50,346 bases of DNA from the NCBI GenBank assembly GCA_004555405.1, contig SFIE01000012.1, positions 1 to 50,346 of the forward strand, read 5' to 3'. Numbering within the stretch: the stretch's first letter is position 1; each line of letters starts with the position of its first letter. Below are positions 32,858-39,916 of the stretch, piece after piece. Below the pieces are notes generated by a model. It worked only from the letters and a program-made list of their open reading frames with translations, was not told the origin of the DNA and ran no database searches. This DNA is from Subdoligranulum sp. (lineage in GTDB: Bacteria; Bacillota; Clostridia; Oscillospirales; Ruminococcaceae). Position numbers and translations under genes: made by a program.

Positions 32858-32905
32858 TTTAACTTCGATATTATCTCTTACTCTCTTTCCTTACTCTGCC
32901 GTTTA

Positions 32906-32952
32906 GCGGCTCCCTGTGGCTCTCTCCAATCCTTACCATCACAGGGAGCCGC
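32906..32952 (+). terminator. Stem-loop after gltS, no T tail
   Basis: GCGGCTCCCTGTG (32906-32918) pairs perfectly with CACAGGGAGCCGC (32940-32952). It lacks a T tail, so it may protect the 3' end of the mRNA rather than terminate. Confidence 0.5.
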
Positions 32953-32980
32953 CAGCGGCAACATTCATCCATGCATGCAA

Positions 32981-33029
32981 GGATCGGGCGTATCGCGGCA
33001 GATCAGCCCGGGCGCCCGGTCCTTTTATT
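32981..33029 (+). terminator. Terminator of gltS
   Basis: GGATCGGGCG (32981-32990) pairs with CGCCCGGTCC (33013-33022, one G-T wobble), followed by TTTTATTC. Confidence 0.7.
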
Positions 33030-33036
33030 CATTAAA

Positions 33037-33246
33037 CGGTTTTGCTGAACAATTTATACTCATTTTGTAAATAAATTGTTGAATAAAACCGAAATTTTGT
33101 ACAGGGCTTTCAATTTTTAGGTTTGTGTACAAAATAGCCCGCAAGGCTTTTTTTGTTTAACAAGTTTTGGGTAAATGCTTAATAAAAAGCCTTTTGATAA
33201 AAACATTAGGCATTATATACAAAGATTTACTCAAAATTTAGTAAAT
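33037..33246. promoter_or_regulatory. AT-rich control region with nested inverted repeats upstream of gdhA
   Basis: Four inverted repeats stand in a row. A 21-base pair of arms (33037-33057 with 33071-33091) matches except for four bases in the middle. ATTTTGTACA (33094-33103) pairs with TGTACAAAAT (33126-33135). AGCC/GGCT (33136-33148 region) with flanking A and T runs resembles a small terminator. TTTTGGGTAAAT (33165-33176) pairs with ATTTACTCAAAA (33226-33237), which also pairs with a nearby AGTAAAT. TTTTGT words at 33063 and 33095 are 32 bases apart. No gene is seen here. Confidence 0.55.
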
Positions 33247-33253
33247 TTAATAA

Positions 33254-33282
33254 TTGCAATTCGCGGGGCACAGAGTTATACT
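33254..33282 (+). promoter_or_regulatory. Promoter of gdhA
   Basis: TTGCAA (33254-33259), a 17-base spacer and TATACT (33277-33282). The leader is about 75 nt. Confidence 0.6.
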
Positions 33283-33362
33283 ATAGCCAATGGAGCAGCA
33301 AAGCGCTGCTTTAATGGTTAAAGGATATTTGGAACGAAACAAACAATTTGGAGGACAAAACA

Positions 33363-34715
33363 ATGAATGCTTACATTGAACGTGTTCTGAACCAGGTTCG
33401 TGAAAAGGACTCTCATGAGCCCGAATTCCTGCAGACTGTGGAAGAGGTTCTGACCTCTCTGGAGCCTGTTATCAACGCTCATCCCGAGTACGAGAAGGCC
33501 GGCCTGCTGGAGCGCATGGTTGAGCCCGAGCGCACCGTCGAGTTCCGCGTCACCTGGGAAGATGACAACCATGTATGGCACACCAACCGCGGCTACCGCG
33601 TACAGTTCAACGCAGCCTTGGGACCCTTCAAGGGCGGCCTGCGCTTCGACCCCTCTGTTAACCTGAGCATCATCAAGTTCCTGGGCTTTGAGCAGGTATT
33701 TAAGGATGCTATGACCGGCCTGCCCATCGGCGGCGCTAAGGGCGGTTCTGACTTCGATCCTCGCGGCCGCAGCGACGCTGAAGTTATGCGCTTCTGCCAG
33801 GCTTTCATGACCGAGCTGTATCGTCACATCGGCCAGGACCTCGACTGCCCCGCTGGTGACCTGGGTGTTGGCGGCCGCGAGATCGGCTACCTGTACGGCC
33901 AGTATCGCCGCATCGTTGGCGGTTCTGAGTTCGGCGCTCTGTCCGGCAAGAGCGTTGTGACCGGTGGCTCTATCCTGCGTCCCGAAGCAACTGGTTTCGG
34001 CGCTGTGTACTACCTGGTTGAGGCTCTGAAGCATGACGGCGTTGACATCAAGGGCAAGAAGATCGCTATCTCTGGCTACGGCAACGTGGGCTGGGGCATC
34101 ATGAAGAAGGCTGCTGAGCTGGGCGCTGCTGTTACCTACTTCGCAGGTCCCGACGGTTATATCCATGATCCCGATGGCGTTGTTACCGAGGAGAAGCTGA
34201 ACTACATCCTCGAGATGCGTGCTAACGATCCTAAGCACTGCAAGCCCTACGCTGACAAGTTCGGCTGCGAGTTCGTTCCCAACGAGAAGTGCTGGGGCGT
34301 TAAGGATGTAGATATCTACATGCCCGCTGCTACTCAGAACGACGTTAACATGGACTGGGCTAAGAAGATCGCTGAGTCTGGTGTTAAGTACTACATCGAA
34401 GTTGCCAACATGCCCACCACCAACGAGGCTCTGGAGTTCCTGAAGAGCCAGAAGCACATGGTCGTGGCTCCCTCCAAGGCTGTTAACGCTTGCGGCGTTG
34501 CAGTTTCTGAGCTGGAAATGGCACAGAACGCTGAGCGTCTGTACTGGACCGCTGAGGAAGTTGACACCAAGATGCATGCCATCATGAAGAACATCTACCA
34601 CAACTCTGTGGAAGCTGCTGAGCGCTACGGCCTGGGCTACGACCTGGTTGCTGGTGCTAACATCGTTGGCTTCCAGAAGGTTGCTGACGCTATGATGGCT
34701 CAGGGCATTTTCTAA
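33363..34715 (+). CDS. gdhA: Glutamate dehydrogenase (NADP-type, hexameric)
   Basis: Interconverts 2-oxoglutarate plus ammonia and glutamate. The substrate motifs NAALGPFKGGLRFDP and LPIGGAKGGSDFDPRGRSD, with the catalytic lysine region and CPAGDLGVGGREI, are clear; the nucleotide-binding segment is KIAISGYGNVGWG (about residue 230). Length is 450 residues, as in the NADP-dependent class I enzymes used mainly for ammonia assimilation. GGAGG is eight bases before ATG 33363; an ATG five codons earlier lacks a site. Strong T-ending codon bias matches gltS and suggests an abundant protein. The upstream region is the most structured in the window, and glutamine-type sensor genes lie downstream on the other strand. 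Confidence 0.96.
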   Translation: MNAYIERVLNQVREKDSHEPEFLQTVEEVLTSLEPVINAHPEYEKAGLLERMVEPERTVEFRVTWEDDNHVWHTNRGYRVQFNAALGPFKGGLRFDPSVNLSIIKFLGFEQVFKDAMTGLPIGGAKGGSDFDPRGRSDAEVMRFCQAFMTELYRHIGQDLDCPAGDLGVGGREIGYLYGQYRRIVGGSEFGALSGKSVVTGGSILRPEATGFGAVYYLVEALKHDGVDIKGKKIAISGYGNVGWGIMKKAAELGAAVTYFAGPDGYIHDPDGVVTEEKLNYILEMRANDPKHCKPYADKFGCEFVPNEKCWGVKDVDIYMPAATQNDVNMDWAKKIAESGVKYYIEVANMPTTNEALEFLKSQKHMVVAPSKAVNACGVAVSELEMAQNAERLYWTAEEVDTKMHAIMKNIYHNSVEAAERYGLGYDLVAGANIVGFQKVADAMMAQGIF

Positions 34716-34733
34716 TCATCAATTCGCTTAGGG

Positions 34734-34790
34734 CTTTTGGCCTGCGGGAAACCGCAGGCCAAAAGATTCTCTTCTGAATTCTTTTTTCCA
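34734..34790 (+). terminator. Terminator of gdhA
   Basis: A perfect 14-bp stem (34734-34747 with 34752-34765) with a GAAA tetraloop, then ATTCTCTTCTG and a run TTCTTTTTT at 34779-34786. Confidence 0.75.
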
Positions 34791-34887
34791 TTGCATTGGG
34801 TGCGAGGCTTTTGGGCTTCGCACCCATTGCTGTTTATAGGGGCCTATTTAAAAGGGAAGGGCATCGCCCGAAAAACAGCATAAGGAT

Positions 34888-34935
34888 AGCCCGCAGGGGC
34901 TGCCGGTGGTGCGGCAGCTTCTGCGGGCTTTTTGC
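34888..34935 (+). terminator. Orphan terminator
   Basis: AGCCCGCAG (34888-34896) pairs with CTGCGGGCT (34921-34929) around an inner GGCTGCCG/CGGCAGC stem, followed by TTTTTG. Confidence 0.65.
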
Positions 34936-35016
34936 GCCTTTTGGTGCCTATGCGAGAATTCGATGATGGGCTTTCAGGGCGGGCGCCTTCGCTTTTTAGG
35001 TTCTATAATAAATGTT

Positions 35017-35047
35017 GGGGTCGGGGCAAAACCCGATCCCATTTTTT
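35017..35047 (+). terminator. Orphan terminator
   Basis: GGGGTCGGG (35017-35025) pairs with CCCGATCCC (35032-35040, one G-T wobble), followed by a six-T run. Confidence 0.6.
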
Positions 35048-35187
35048 GGGCTCTTTGCCAAAGGCTGGGGGTAAAGTTAAAGGGCCAAGAGGAATAAAGG
35101 CTTCACAGCATAAAGCAGGGTGCGGCCCGGCAAAACAGCGCCATTGCCGCTGTTTCAAAAAGCAGGAGGCCCGTGATAGCGCATGCC

Positions 35188-35223
35188 GAAAAAAATACCG
35201 CACAGCCTAAACGGGCTGTGCGG
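35188..35223 (-). terminator. Terminator of the glnK-glnL operon
   Basis: CCGCACAGCC (35198-35207) pairs with GGCTGTGCGG (35214-35223); on the minus strand TATTTTTTT follows. It lies just after the glnL stop. Confidence 0.85.
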
Positions 35224-35237
35224 CACAGGAAAGCAAT

Positions 35238-36119
35238 TTACTGCTGCTCGGCACTCATGGTGAGCAGGCCGTCTAAAAAGCCGCGCAGGCGAATTTTGCC
35301 GCCGGTGGGGCTTTTGCCGCGAATCAGATTCATTTCGCGGCGAACATCTTCAAACGAAAACAGCGTGCTGGAATAGCGCACAAAGATATCGTTCATAAAA
35401 TCCTCGCAGCCAAGGTGTGCCAGATTGCTCATGCCCACCTGAATGGCGCGGCGCACACGCTGCTCCATGGTTTTGGGGGAATCGCTGAGCGCTGAGCACA
35501 GATTGCCGATGGAAACCCCCGACGAGGTGAGCCGGTTTTGCAAAAGATAATCGCAGATCTTCAAAATATCCTCGGTGCCCTTTTCGCCGCCCATACCCAG
35601 CTGAACCAGAATGTTCTGAATGCGGTGCAGCCGCGGCGAGGTTTCGGGGGGCTGGTCCTCCCGAACGGCGGCCTTGCTGCCCGCAGAGATGGCAGCGGCA
35701 TCCAGCCCCTGCAGGCCGAACAAACGGCCAATATCGGTGAGCTTGCGCTCGTTTTCCAGCTGTGTGGTGGCATTGGAGATCACGGTGCAAACCTCGATCA
35801 CATTGATGGGCTTGCTGATGAAAAAATCCACGCCTGCCGAATAGGCCTGTGCGATCATGTCTTTGTCCGAAACCTGACTGATCATAATACAGCGTGCCTT
35901 GCAGCCGGCCGCACGCAGCTGGCGCAGCGTGGCCACACCGTCACGATGGGGCATTAAGAAATCCATTAAAATAATATCCGGCCCCGCCTGCATGATCTGC
36001 TCGATCGAGGGCATATCATCGGCGGAATCGCCGCACACCGTGCCCAGATCGTTGCTTTCAATGATCTGCTCCAGCACGGCGATCACGGTGGGGTCATCTT
36101 CGAGTATGTACAGCTTCAT
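35238..36119 (-). CDS. glnL: GlnL/YcbB-type response regulator
   Basis: The N-terminal receiver domain (1-120) has the acidic pocket LEDDP (Asp8/Asp9), phospho-acceptor Asp53 in LMDFLMP, and the conserved Lys in FFISKPINV. A linker leads to a C-terminal helical domain (about 155-285) with IQNILVQLGMGGEKGTEDILKICDYLL and the later VGMSNLAHLG, the pattern of the YcbB domain of Bacillus subtilis GlnL rather than LuxR, OmpR or LytTR output domains. Length is 293 residues, near GlnL. In B. subtilis the system answers glutamine and activates the glsA-glnT operon. Here it overlaps glnK by four bases and lies beside gdhA and gltS, so it probably controls glutamate or glutamine genes. Confidence 0.85.
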   Translation of the reverse strand: MKLYILEDDPTVIAVLEQIIESNDLGTVCGDSADDMPSIEQIMQAGPDIILMDFLMPHRDGVATLRQLRAAGCKARCIMISQVSDKDMIAQAYSAGVDFFISKPINVIEVCTVISNATTQLENERKLTDIGRLFGLQGLDAAAISAGSKAAVREDQPPETSPRLHRIQNILVQLGMGGEKGTEDILKICDYLLQNRLTSSGVSIGNLCSALSDSPKTMEQRVRRAIQVGMSNLAHLGCEDFMNDIFVRYSSTLFSFEDVRREMNLIRGKSPTGGKIRLRGFLDGLLTMSAEQQ

Positions 36120-37423
36120 TGCGGCACCTCCAATATAGCAGCCGGAATTCCAACAATAAACTCGGTGCGCAGGCCGGGCTGGCTGGTCACATCCACATGG
36201 CCGCCCAGCTCCTGCGCCACCAAACGAACATTGGGCAGGCCCATGCCGCGGTATAAGCTGCCGGTAGAGGGGTCAAATTTGGTGGAAAAGCCCATTTCAA
36301 AAACGGAGTTGATGTATTTGGGGGCAATGCCGGGGCCATTGTCGGCCACCATAAAGCAATATTCATCGCCGCGGCGGTATTCGATCAGCTCCACATAGCC
36401 GTGGCCGCAGCCGTGTGTGCCCTGAATGGACTCAATGGCATTGGTTACAAGGCACCGCAGAATGGACATCAGGGCGTAGTGCTCCACCGTGACAAAATCG
36501 CTGTCACAGTGAAAGCGCAGCCGAATGGGCGCATCGCCCAGCATCCGGCGGGTGCTGGCCTCAAGAATGTTCAGCACCGAAGAAAACTCCATCACCCGGT
36601 CATCGGCACTGTCGCCCAACTCTTCGTGAAAGCCCTGCTCTATGCGAATGTAATCCTTTTTCAGATCGTGGATATCACAGGCAATCTGCAGAGCCATATC
36701 CCGTATACTTTGCGGAATTTCGGGAATGGCGCTCAGCTGCGAATGCAGCTGATACGACATTTTAACGGTTTGCTCAATGCGGGCTTTATCCTTGGCCAGA
36801 AAATACAACTCGCCCTTCAGGTGCGTTTTCATCAGATACAGGCGCTGATATCGCTCCTCATGGTCGGCGCGGTTCAGCAGCGAGTGATAGTGGCAGTACA
36901 GCGCCAGCAGCAGCCCGGCACCGCAGCCGCGCAGCAGGGCAATGAACACCAGTGAGGGCAGGATGGTAAGGGAAAAGCCCGAAAACGAAAACAGCTGGTC
37001 AAGGCCGATCTCCAATAGGTTAGAGGTAAGTTCGCACAGAGTAAGCCCCGCCACATCGCCGAGGCGGGGAATGCGCGGTGCGCGCATGGGCACCAGCAGC
37101 GGGAACAGCAGGCCGTAAAATAGATAGAAGGCGGCGGCGGGAATATGCACGCGAAAGGCCTCCGCAGCCTCGATATGGTTGAGCAGTATGCCGGAAAAGG
37201 CGCGGAACAAAAGAACCATCATACCGCTGCAGGCACAGGCCGGAAACGGGTGGTTTTCACAGTTCAGGGTGAGCAGCAGCACCGGCAGCAGCATCACCGA
37301 GGTGGAAATGCGGAAGTTTTGCAGGGAAAACTGAAAGAATACCGTGCTGGAAAGGGTGATCACAGCGCCGCAAAGCAGCGGGCGAACGATGGGGTCACGC
37401 GCGAGCTCCCATTTTTTTTTCAT
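36116..37423 (-). CDS. glnK: GlnK-type sensor histidine kinase
   Basis: Partner kinase of the GlnL-type regulator. The first about 180 residues contain six hydrophobic segments (for example VIAL-like stretches at 12-30, 45-55, 92-112 and 150-175) and no large outside domain, so it probably senses in or near the membrane. A helical linker leads to the phospho-acceptor motif CDIHDLKKDYIRIE with His252, which matches the GlnK/YcbA type. The ATPase domain follows: CLVTNAIESIQG (Asn box), VADNGPGIAP (G1) and YRGMGLPNVRLVAQELGG (G2). Length is 435 residues. GGAGG is seven bases before the ATG, which overlaps the stop of the upstream flavodoxin-like gene by four bases. Confidence 0.85.
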   Translation of the reverse strand: MKKKWELARDPIVRPLLCGAVITLSSTVFFQFSLQNFRISTSVMLLPVLLLTLNCENHPFPACACSGMMVLLFRAFSGILLNHIEAAEAFRVHIPAAAFYLFYGLLFPLLVPMRAPRIPRLGDVAGLTLCELTSNLLEIGLDQLFSFSGFSLTILPSLVFIALLRGCGAGLLLALYCHYHSLLNRADHEERYQRLYLMKTHLKGELYFLAKDKARIEQTVKMSYQLHSQLSAIPEIPQSIRDMALQIACDIHDLKKDYIRIEQGFHEELGDSADDRVMEFSSVLNILEASTRRMLGDAPIRLRFHCDSDFVTVEHYALMSILRCLVTNAIESIQGTHGCGHGYVELIEYRRGDEYCFMVADNGPGIAPKYINSVFEMGFSTKFDPSTGSLYRGMGLPNVRLVAQELGGHVDVTSQPGLRTEFIVGIPAAILEVPQ

Positions 37424-38484
37424 GTAGGTTCCTCCGAAAGGCCCAAGGCGCTGCGCATGGCGGCGGCATAGGCGGTAAGGCGCGGCTGAATATCCGGCAG
37501 CTGCACGGCGGTGCCGCGGTCGTTGGCGGTGACCATCAGAGCAAAGCCGGGGGGCAGAATAAAGCCCTTGTTCATGCTGAGGGCCGAAACGATCTGCCGG
37601 GCCACAATGTCACCGCCCGAATAACCCGAAACCACCACCGCAAACAGCTGCTTGCGGTGAAAGCTGCCGGTGCGGAACAGCGCGGTGAGCCGGTTGATAA
37701 AGGCCGTAAGGTTGGCAGAAAGCGCATCGTTGTAGTTGGGGCACAGCATCACAAGCGCATCGGCCCAGCGCAGTGCGGGATACACCTCTTTCACCATCAC
37801 GCCGCCGTAAAAGCAGCTGCCCTGCTCGCCAAAGTGCAGGCAGGTGGGATAGCTGCAGCCTGCACAGTCCGCCAGGGTGCCGTTGCGCAGACAGAATTCC
37901 TGGATCTCCGCCTCGGGCAGATGGGTTTTCAGCTCGGCCCAAAGATCCAGCGTGTTGCTGGTGGCGCGGGTGCTGGCGTGGATCACGGCAAGCTTGGGGT
38001 GCTGCGGATGCACGGGCCGCCATTCGGCCAGATTTGCGGCAAGGCCCTGCAGCGAAAGGCGATAGGCATCGCTGAGGGTGGTGCTGGCGTTGCGCGCACG
38101 CTGGGCAAAATTGGCCAGACTGCCAATGGCTTCCACCAGGCTGTGGCCGGGCAGGGTGCAGCCCGCATAGTTGGCGGCCAGCGCCAGCTCACGCCCCACA
38201 GCCTTGGAATACAGATCGCAGGGGCTGTCCACAGCAAAACCGGCCAGTGTGTCCGGCAGGGCGTTGGGGTGGGCGCGCAGCCAGAAAAGCAGATCATACA
38301 GCCCCGGCGAAAGCCCGGCCTCGCCCAGCTGCACGGCAAACAAAATGCGCGCACCGCGGCATTCGGCCAGCTGGGCCGGGGTGCGGATCAGGCGATAGGC
38401 TGTGCCGGCCAGTGCGCTGTGCAGCATTTCCTGCAAGCGCCCGGTGCTGGGCTGGGCCAGATATAATACAAAACGGGCATCCAT
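37420..38484 (-). CDS. Two-part protein with flavodoxin/FMN-reductase-like C terminus
   Basis: A 354-residue protein. Residues 1-155 do not match a family I know; the part is Rossmann-like and Ala-rich. Residues 163-345 resemble NADPH-dependent FMN reductase/WrbA proteins: KLAVIHASTRATSNTLDL (phosphate loop), a Cys motif CAGCSYPTC (about 208-216), PNYNDALSANLTAFINRLTA, VVVSGYSGGD and a C-terminal helix. It likely binds FMN and could use its cysteines for metal or thiol chemistry. AAGGAGG is nine bases before ATG 38484; the 60-codon extension upstream is leader. It overlaps glnK by four bases and lies downstream of a malate-dehydrogenase-like gene, so it is in the same transcription unit. Confidence 0.7.
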   Translation of the reverse strand: MDARFVLYLAQPSTGRLQEMLHSALAGTAYRLIRTPAQLAECRGARILFAVQLGEAGLSPGLYDLLFWLRAHPNALPDTLAGFAVDSPCDLYSKAVGRELALAANYAGCTLPGHSLVEAIGSLANFAQRARNASTTLSDAYRLSLQGLAANLAEWRPVHPQHPKLAVIHASTRATSNTLDLWAELKTHLPEAEIQEFCLRNGTLADCAGCSYPTCLHFGEQGSCFYGGVMVKEVYPALRWADALVMLCPNYNDALSANLTAFINRLTALFRTGSFHRKQLFAVVVSGYSGGDIVARQIVSALSMNKGFILPPGFALMVTANDRGTAVQLPDIQPRLTAYAAAMRSALGLSEEPT

Positions 38485-38544
38485 TGGGCAGGGCCTCCTT
38501 ACGGTGCATGATCCCGCGGGCCAAGGGCACTCACGATCAGGCAC

Positions 38545-38573
38545 TCTATAATCATACCCGAAAAACCGGTAAA
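38545..38573 (-). promoter_or_regulatory. Possible internal promoter before the flavodoxin-like gene
   Basis: On the minus strand TTTACC (38573-38568), a 17-base spacer and TATAGA (38550-38545). It could drive the flavodoxin-like gene and glnK-glnL apart from the two upstream genes. Confidence 0.4.
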
Positions 38574-38608
38574 AATAAAGGGAGATCACACGATTTGCCG
38601 CGGCCAAA

Positions 38609-39850
38609 TCACACAATGGCGTGCAGCGCGGCCTCGGCAGCCTGAATGCGGGCATACAGCGCATCGGGCAGGGGCAGGCATTCGGTTTGCTGGCCCATGG
38701 CCGTCATGCGGGTTTTGCAGCCCATGAAAGCACCGCCCAGAAAAACCGAGCCGTAATGCCATTCGCCGCGCAGCGTGAGCAGCAGCGAAATCGCACCGCT
38801 GCTCATGGCGGGGGCCACATAGGGCTTAAAGCCCAGCTCACGCACGGCCAGATTGGCGGTTACCACCTTTTCAGTCAGCTCGCAGCTGAGGGTATCGTTG
38901 TAGTGCAGAATAGAGTCGGCGATCACCAGCTCCTTGCCGTGGGGGCCAAAGGCGCGCCCTTCGGTGAGAAACTGCCCAAAGCGGGCTTCGTCTTTTTTGG
39001 CATAGTAGGCGGCGCGGGCGTTCATAACGCCAAGGCCGAAGCCCTGGATCTGCTCGGGCAGCAGGCCCTTGCCGTCAAACACGCCGTTTTCGTCGGTGTT
39101 GCTGGCCAGATACGCTGATTTTGCCAGCGGGTCAATGGGGTCGCTCACCTGGCACCACAGCCCTTTAAAGTGGGCCTCGCGAGCCATGCGGGCGTAATGC
39201 TCGGCGATTTTGCGATTGGTTTCAAACTGCGCCATGCGCACATCCTTAATGCCGCTGCCCACAGGGGGAATGCCCTTGCTGGCCACAAACACAAACAGAT
39301 CGCAGTCAAACAGCTGTTCGGGGGTTACCACCTCTACCGGGGGCAGGGAATCGTAGTTCCACGGATAGTTGATCTGGTTGGCCTCGATCTCCCAGCGGGC
39401 CGACATGGCGGGGGAAAGATCACAAATGCCGATACTGTCCACCACATCGCCGCCCAAAAGGCGCAGGCCGGTGAGCATGGTGCCTCCCACATCGCCCAGC
39501 GCCAGAATGTTGATGCGTGCCTTGCGTTTGGGGGCAGCCGGGGTGAAAAGCTCGGTGAAACGGGGGTGATTCAGGTTGATGGCGCGCACTTTATCGGCGG
39601 CGATGTACTCGGCCAAAAAGGCATCCGTTTCATCCTGCGGCAGTGCGGTGCTGTTTAATGCCGAGGCATTTTCGCTTTCGGCCAGCAGCTGCCCGGCACA
39701 GGTGGGCGAAAAGCTGGCGCGGCTGTTCTGGGCGCTGCGGTCCATGAGATAAAACAGGGCGTCGGCCCGGGTGGGGCAGGCAATTTTTTCATAAGGCAGC
39801 TCCCCGTTGGGGCTGCAGCAGATACGGCCATCGACGCTATAGTAGAACAT
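38609..39850 (-). CDS. Malate/lactate-dehydrogenase-like protein
   Basis: A 413-residue protein. After a 110-residue N-terminal region of unknown fold (FYYSVDGRICCSPNGELPYE at the start), a Rossmann domain begins at INILALGDVGGTMLTGLRLLG, with the GxxG pattern of lactate/malate dehydrogenases, IGICDLS as the acidic strand-2 end and FVFVASKGIPPVGSG as the loop near NAD. The C-terminal part holds ESHARED-type features (VIADSILHYNDTLSCELTEKV) but the usual Arg-His catalytic pairing is not obvious to me. AGGAGG is nine bases before the ATG. It starts 66 bases after the 1,599-residue gene, so the two are likely co-transcribed. The substrate may not be malate or lactate. Confidence 0.7.
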   Translation of the reverse strand: MFYYSVDGRICCSPNGELPYEKIACPTRADALFYLMDRSAQNSRASFSPTCAGQLLAESENASALNSTALPQDETDAFLAEYIAADKVRAINLNHPRFTELFTPAAPKRKARINILALGDVGGTMLTGLRLLGGDVVDSIGICDLSPAMSARWEIEANQINYPWNYDSLPPVEVVTPEQLFDCDLFVFVASKGIPPVGSGIKDVRMAQFETNRKIAEHYARMAREAHFKGLWCQVSDPIDPLAKSAYLASNTDENGVFDGKGLLPEQIQGFGLGVMNARAAYYAKKDEARFGQFLTEGRAFGPHGKELVIADSILHYNDTLSCELTEKVVTANLAVRELGFKPYVAPAMSSGAISLLLTLRGEWHYGSVFLGGAFMGCKTRMTAMGQQTECLPLPDALYARIQAAEAALHAIV

Positions 39851-39916
39851 AGAAAGTTACCTCCTGTTTATAGGCACGGTGCCCTGTGCGCAAACGGCAC
39901 AGGCACCAATACCAAT

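Larger units (their letters stand above)
34791..35187. other. Gene-free stretch with three further hairpins
   Basis: I see no convincing gene. It holds a stem-loop at 34796-34825 (11 bp), a strong terminator at 34888-34935 (AGCCCGCAG... CTGCGGGCT then TTTTTG) and another at 35017-35047 (GGGGTCGGG/CCCGATCCC then TTTTTT). A TATAAT at 35004-35009 has no -35. Open frames here are short, have no ribosome site and are GC-skewed. A small RNA ending at 34935 or 35047 is possible. Confidence 0.4.

Noticed and set aside
34906..35210. Short open frames in the gdhA-glnL gap
   Set aside because: They overlap hairpins and a T-run, lack ribosome sites, and show no protein-like composition.
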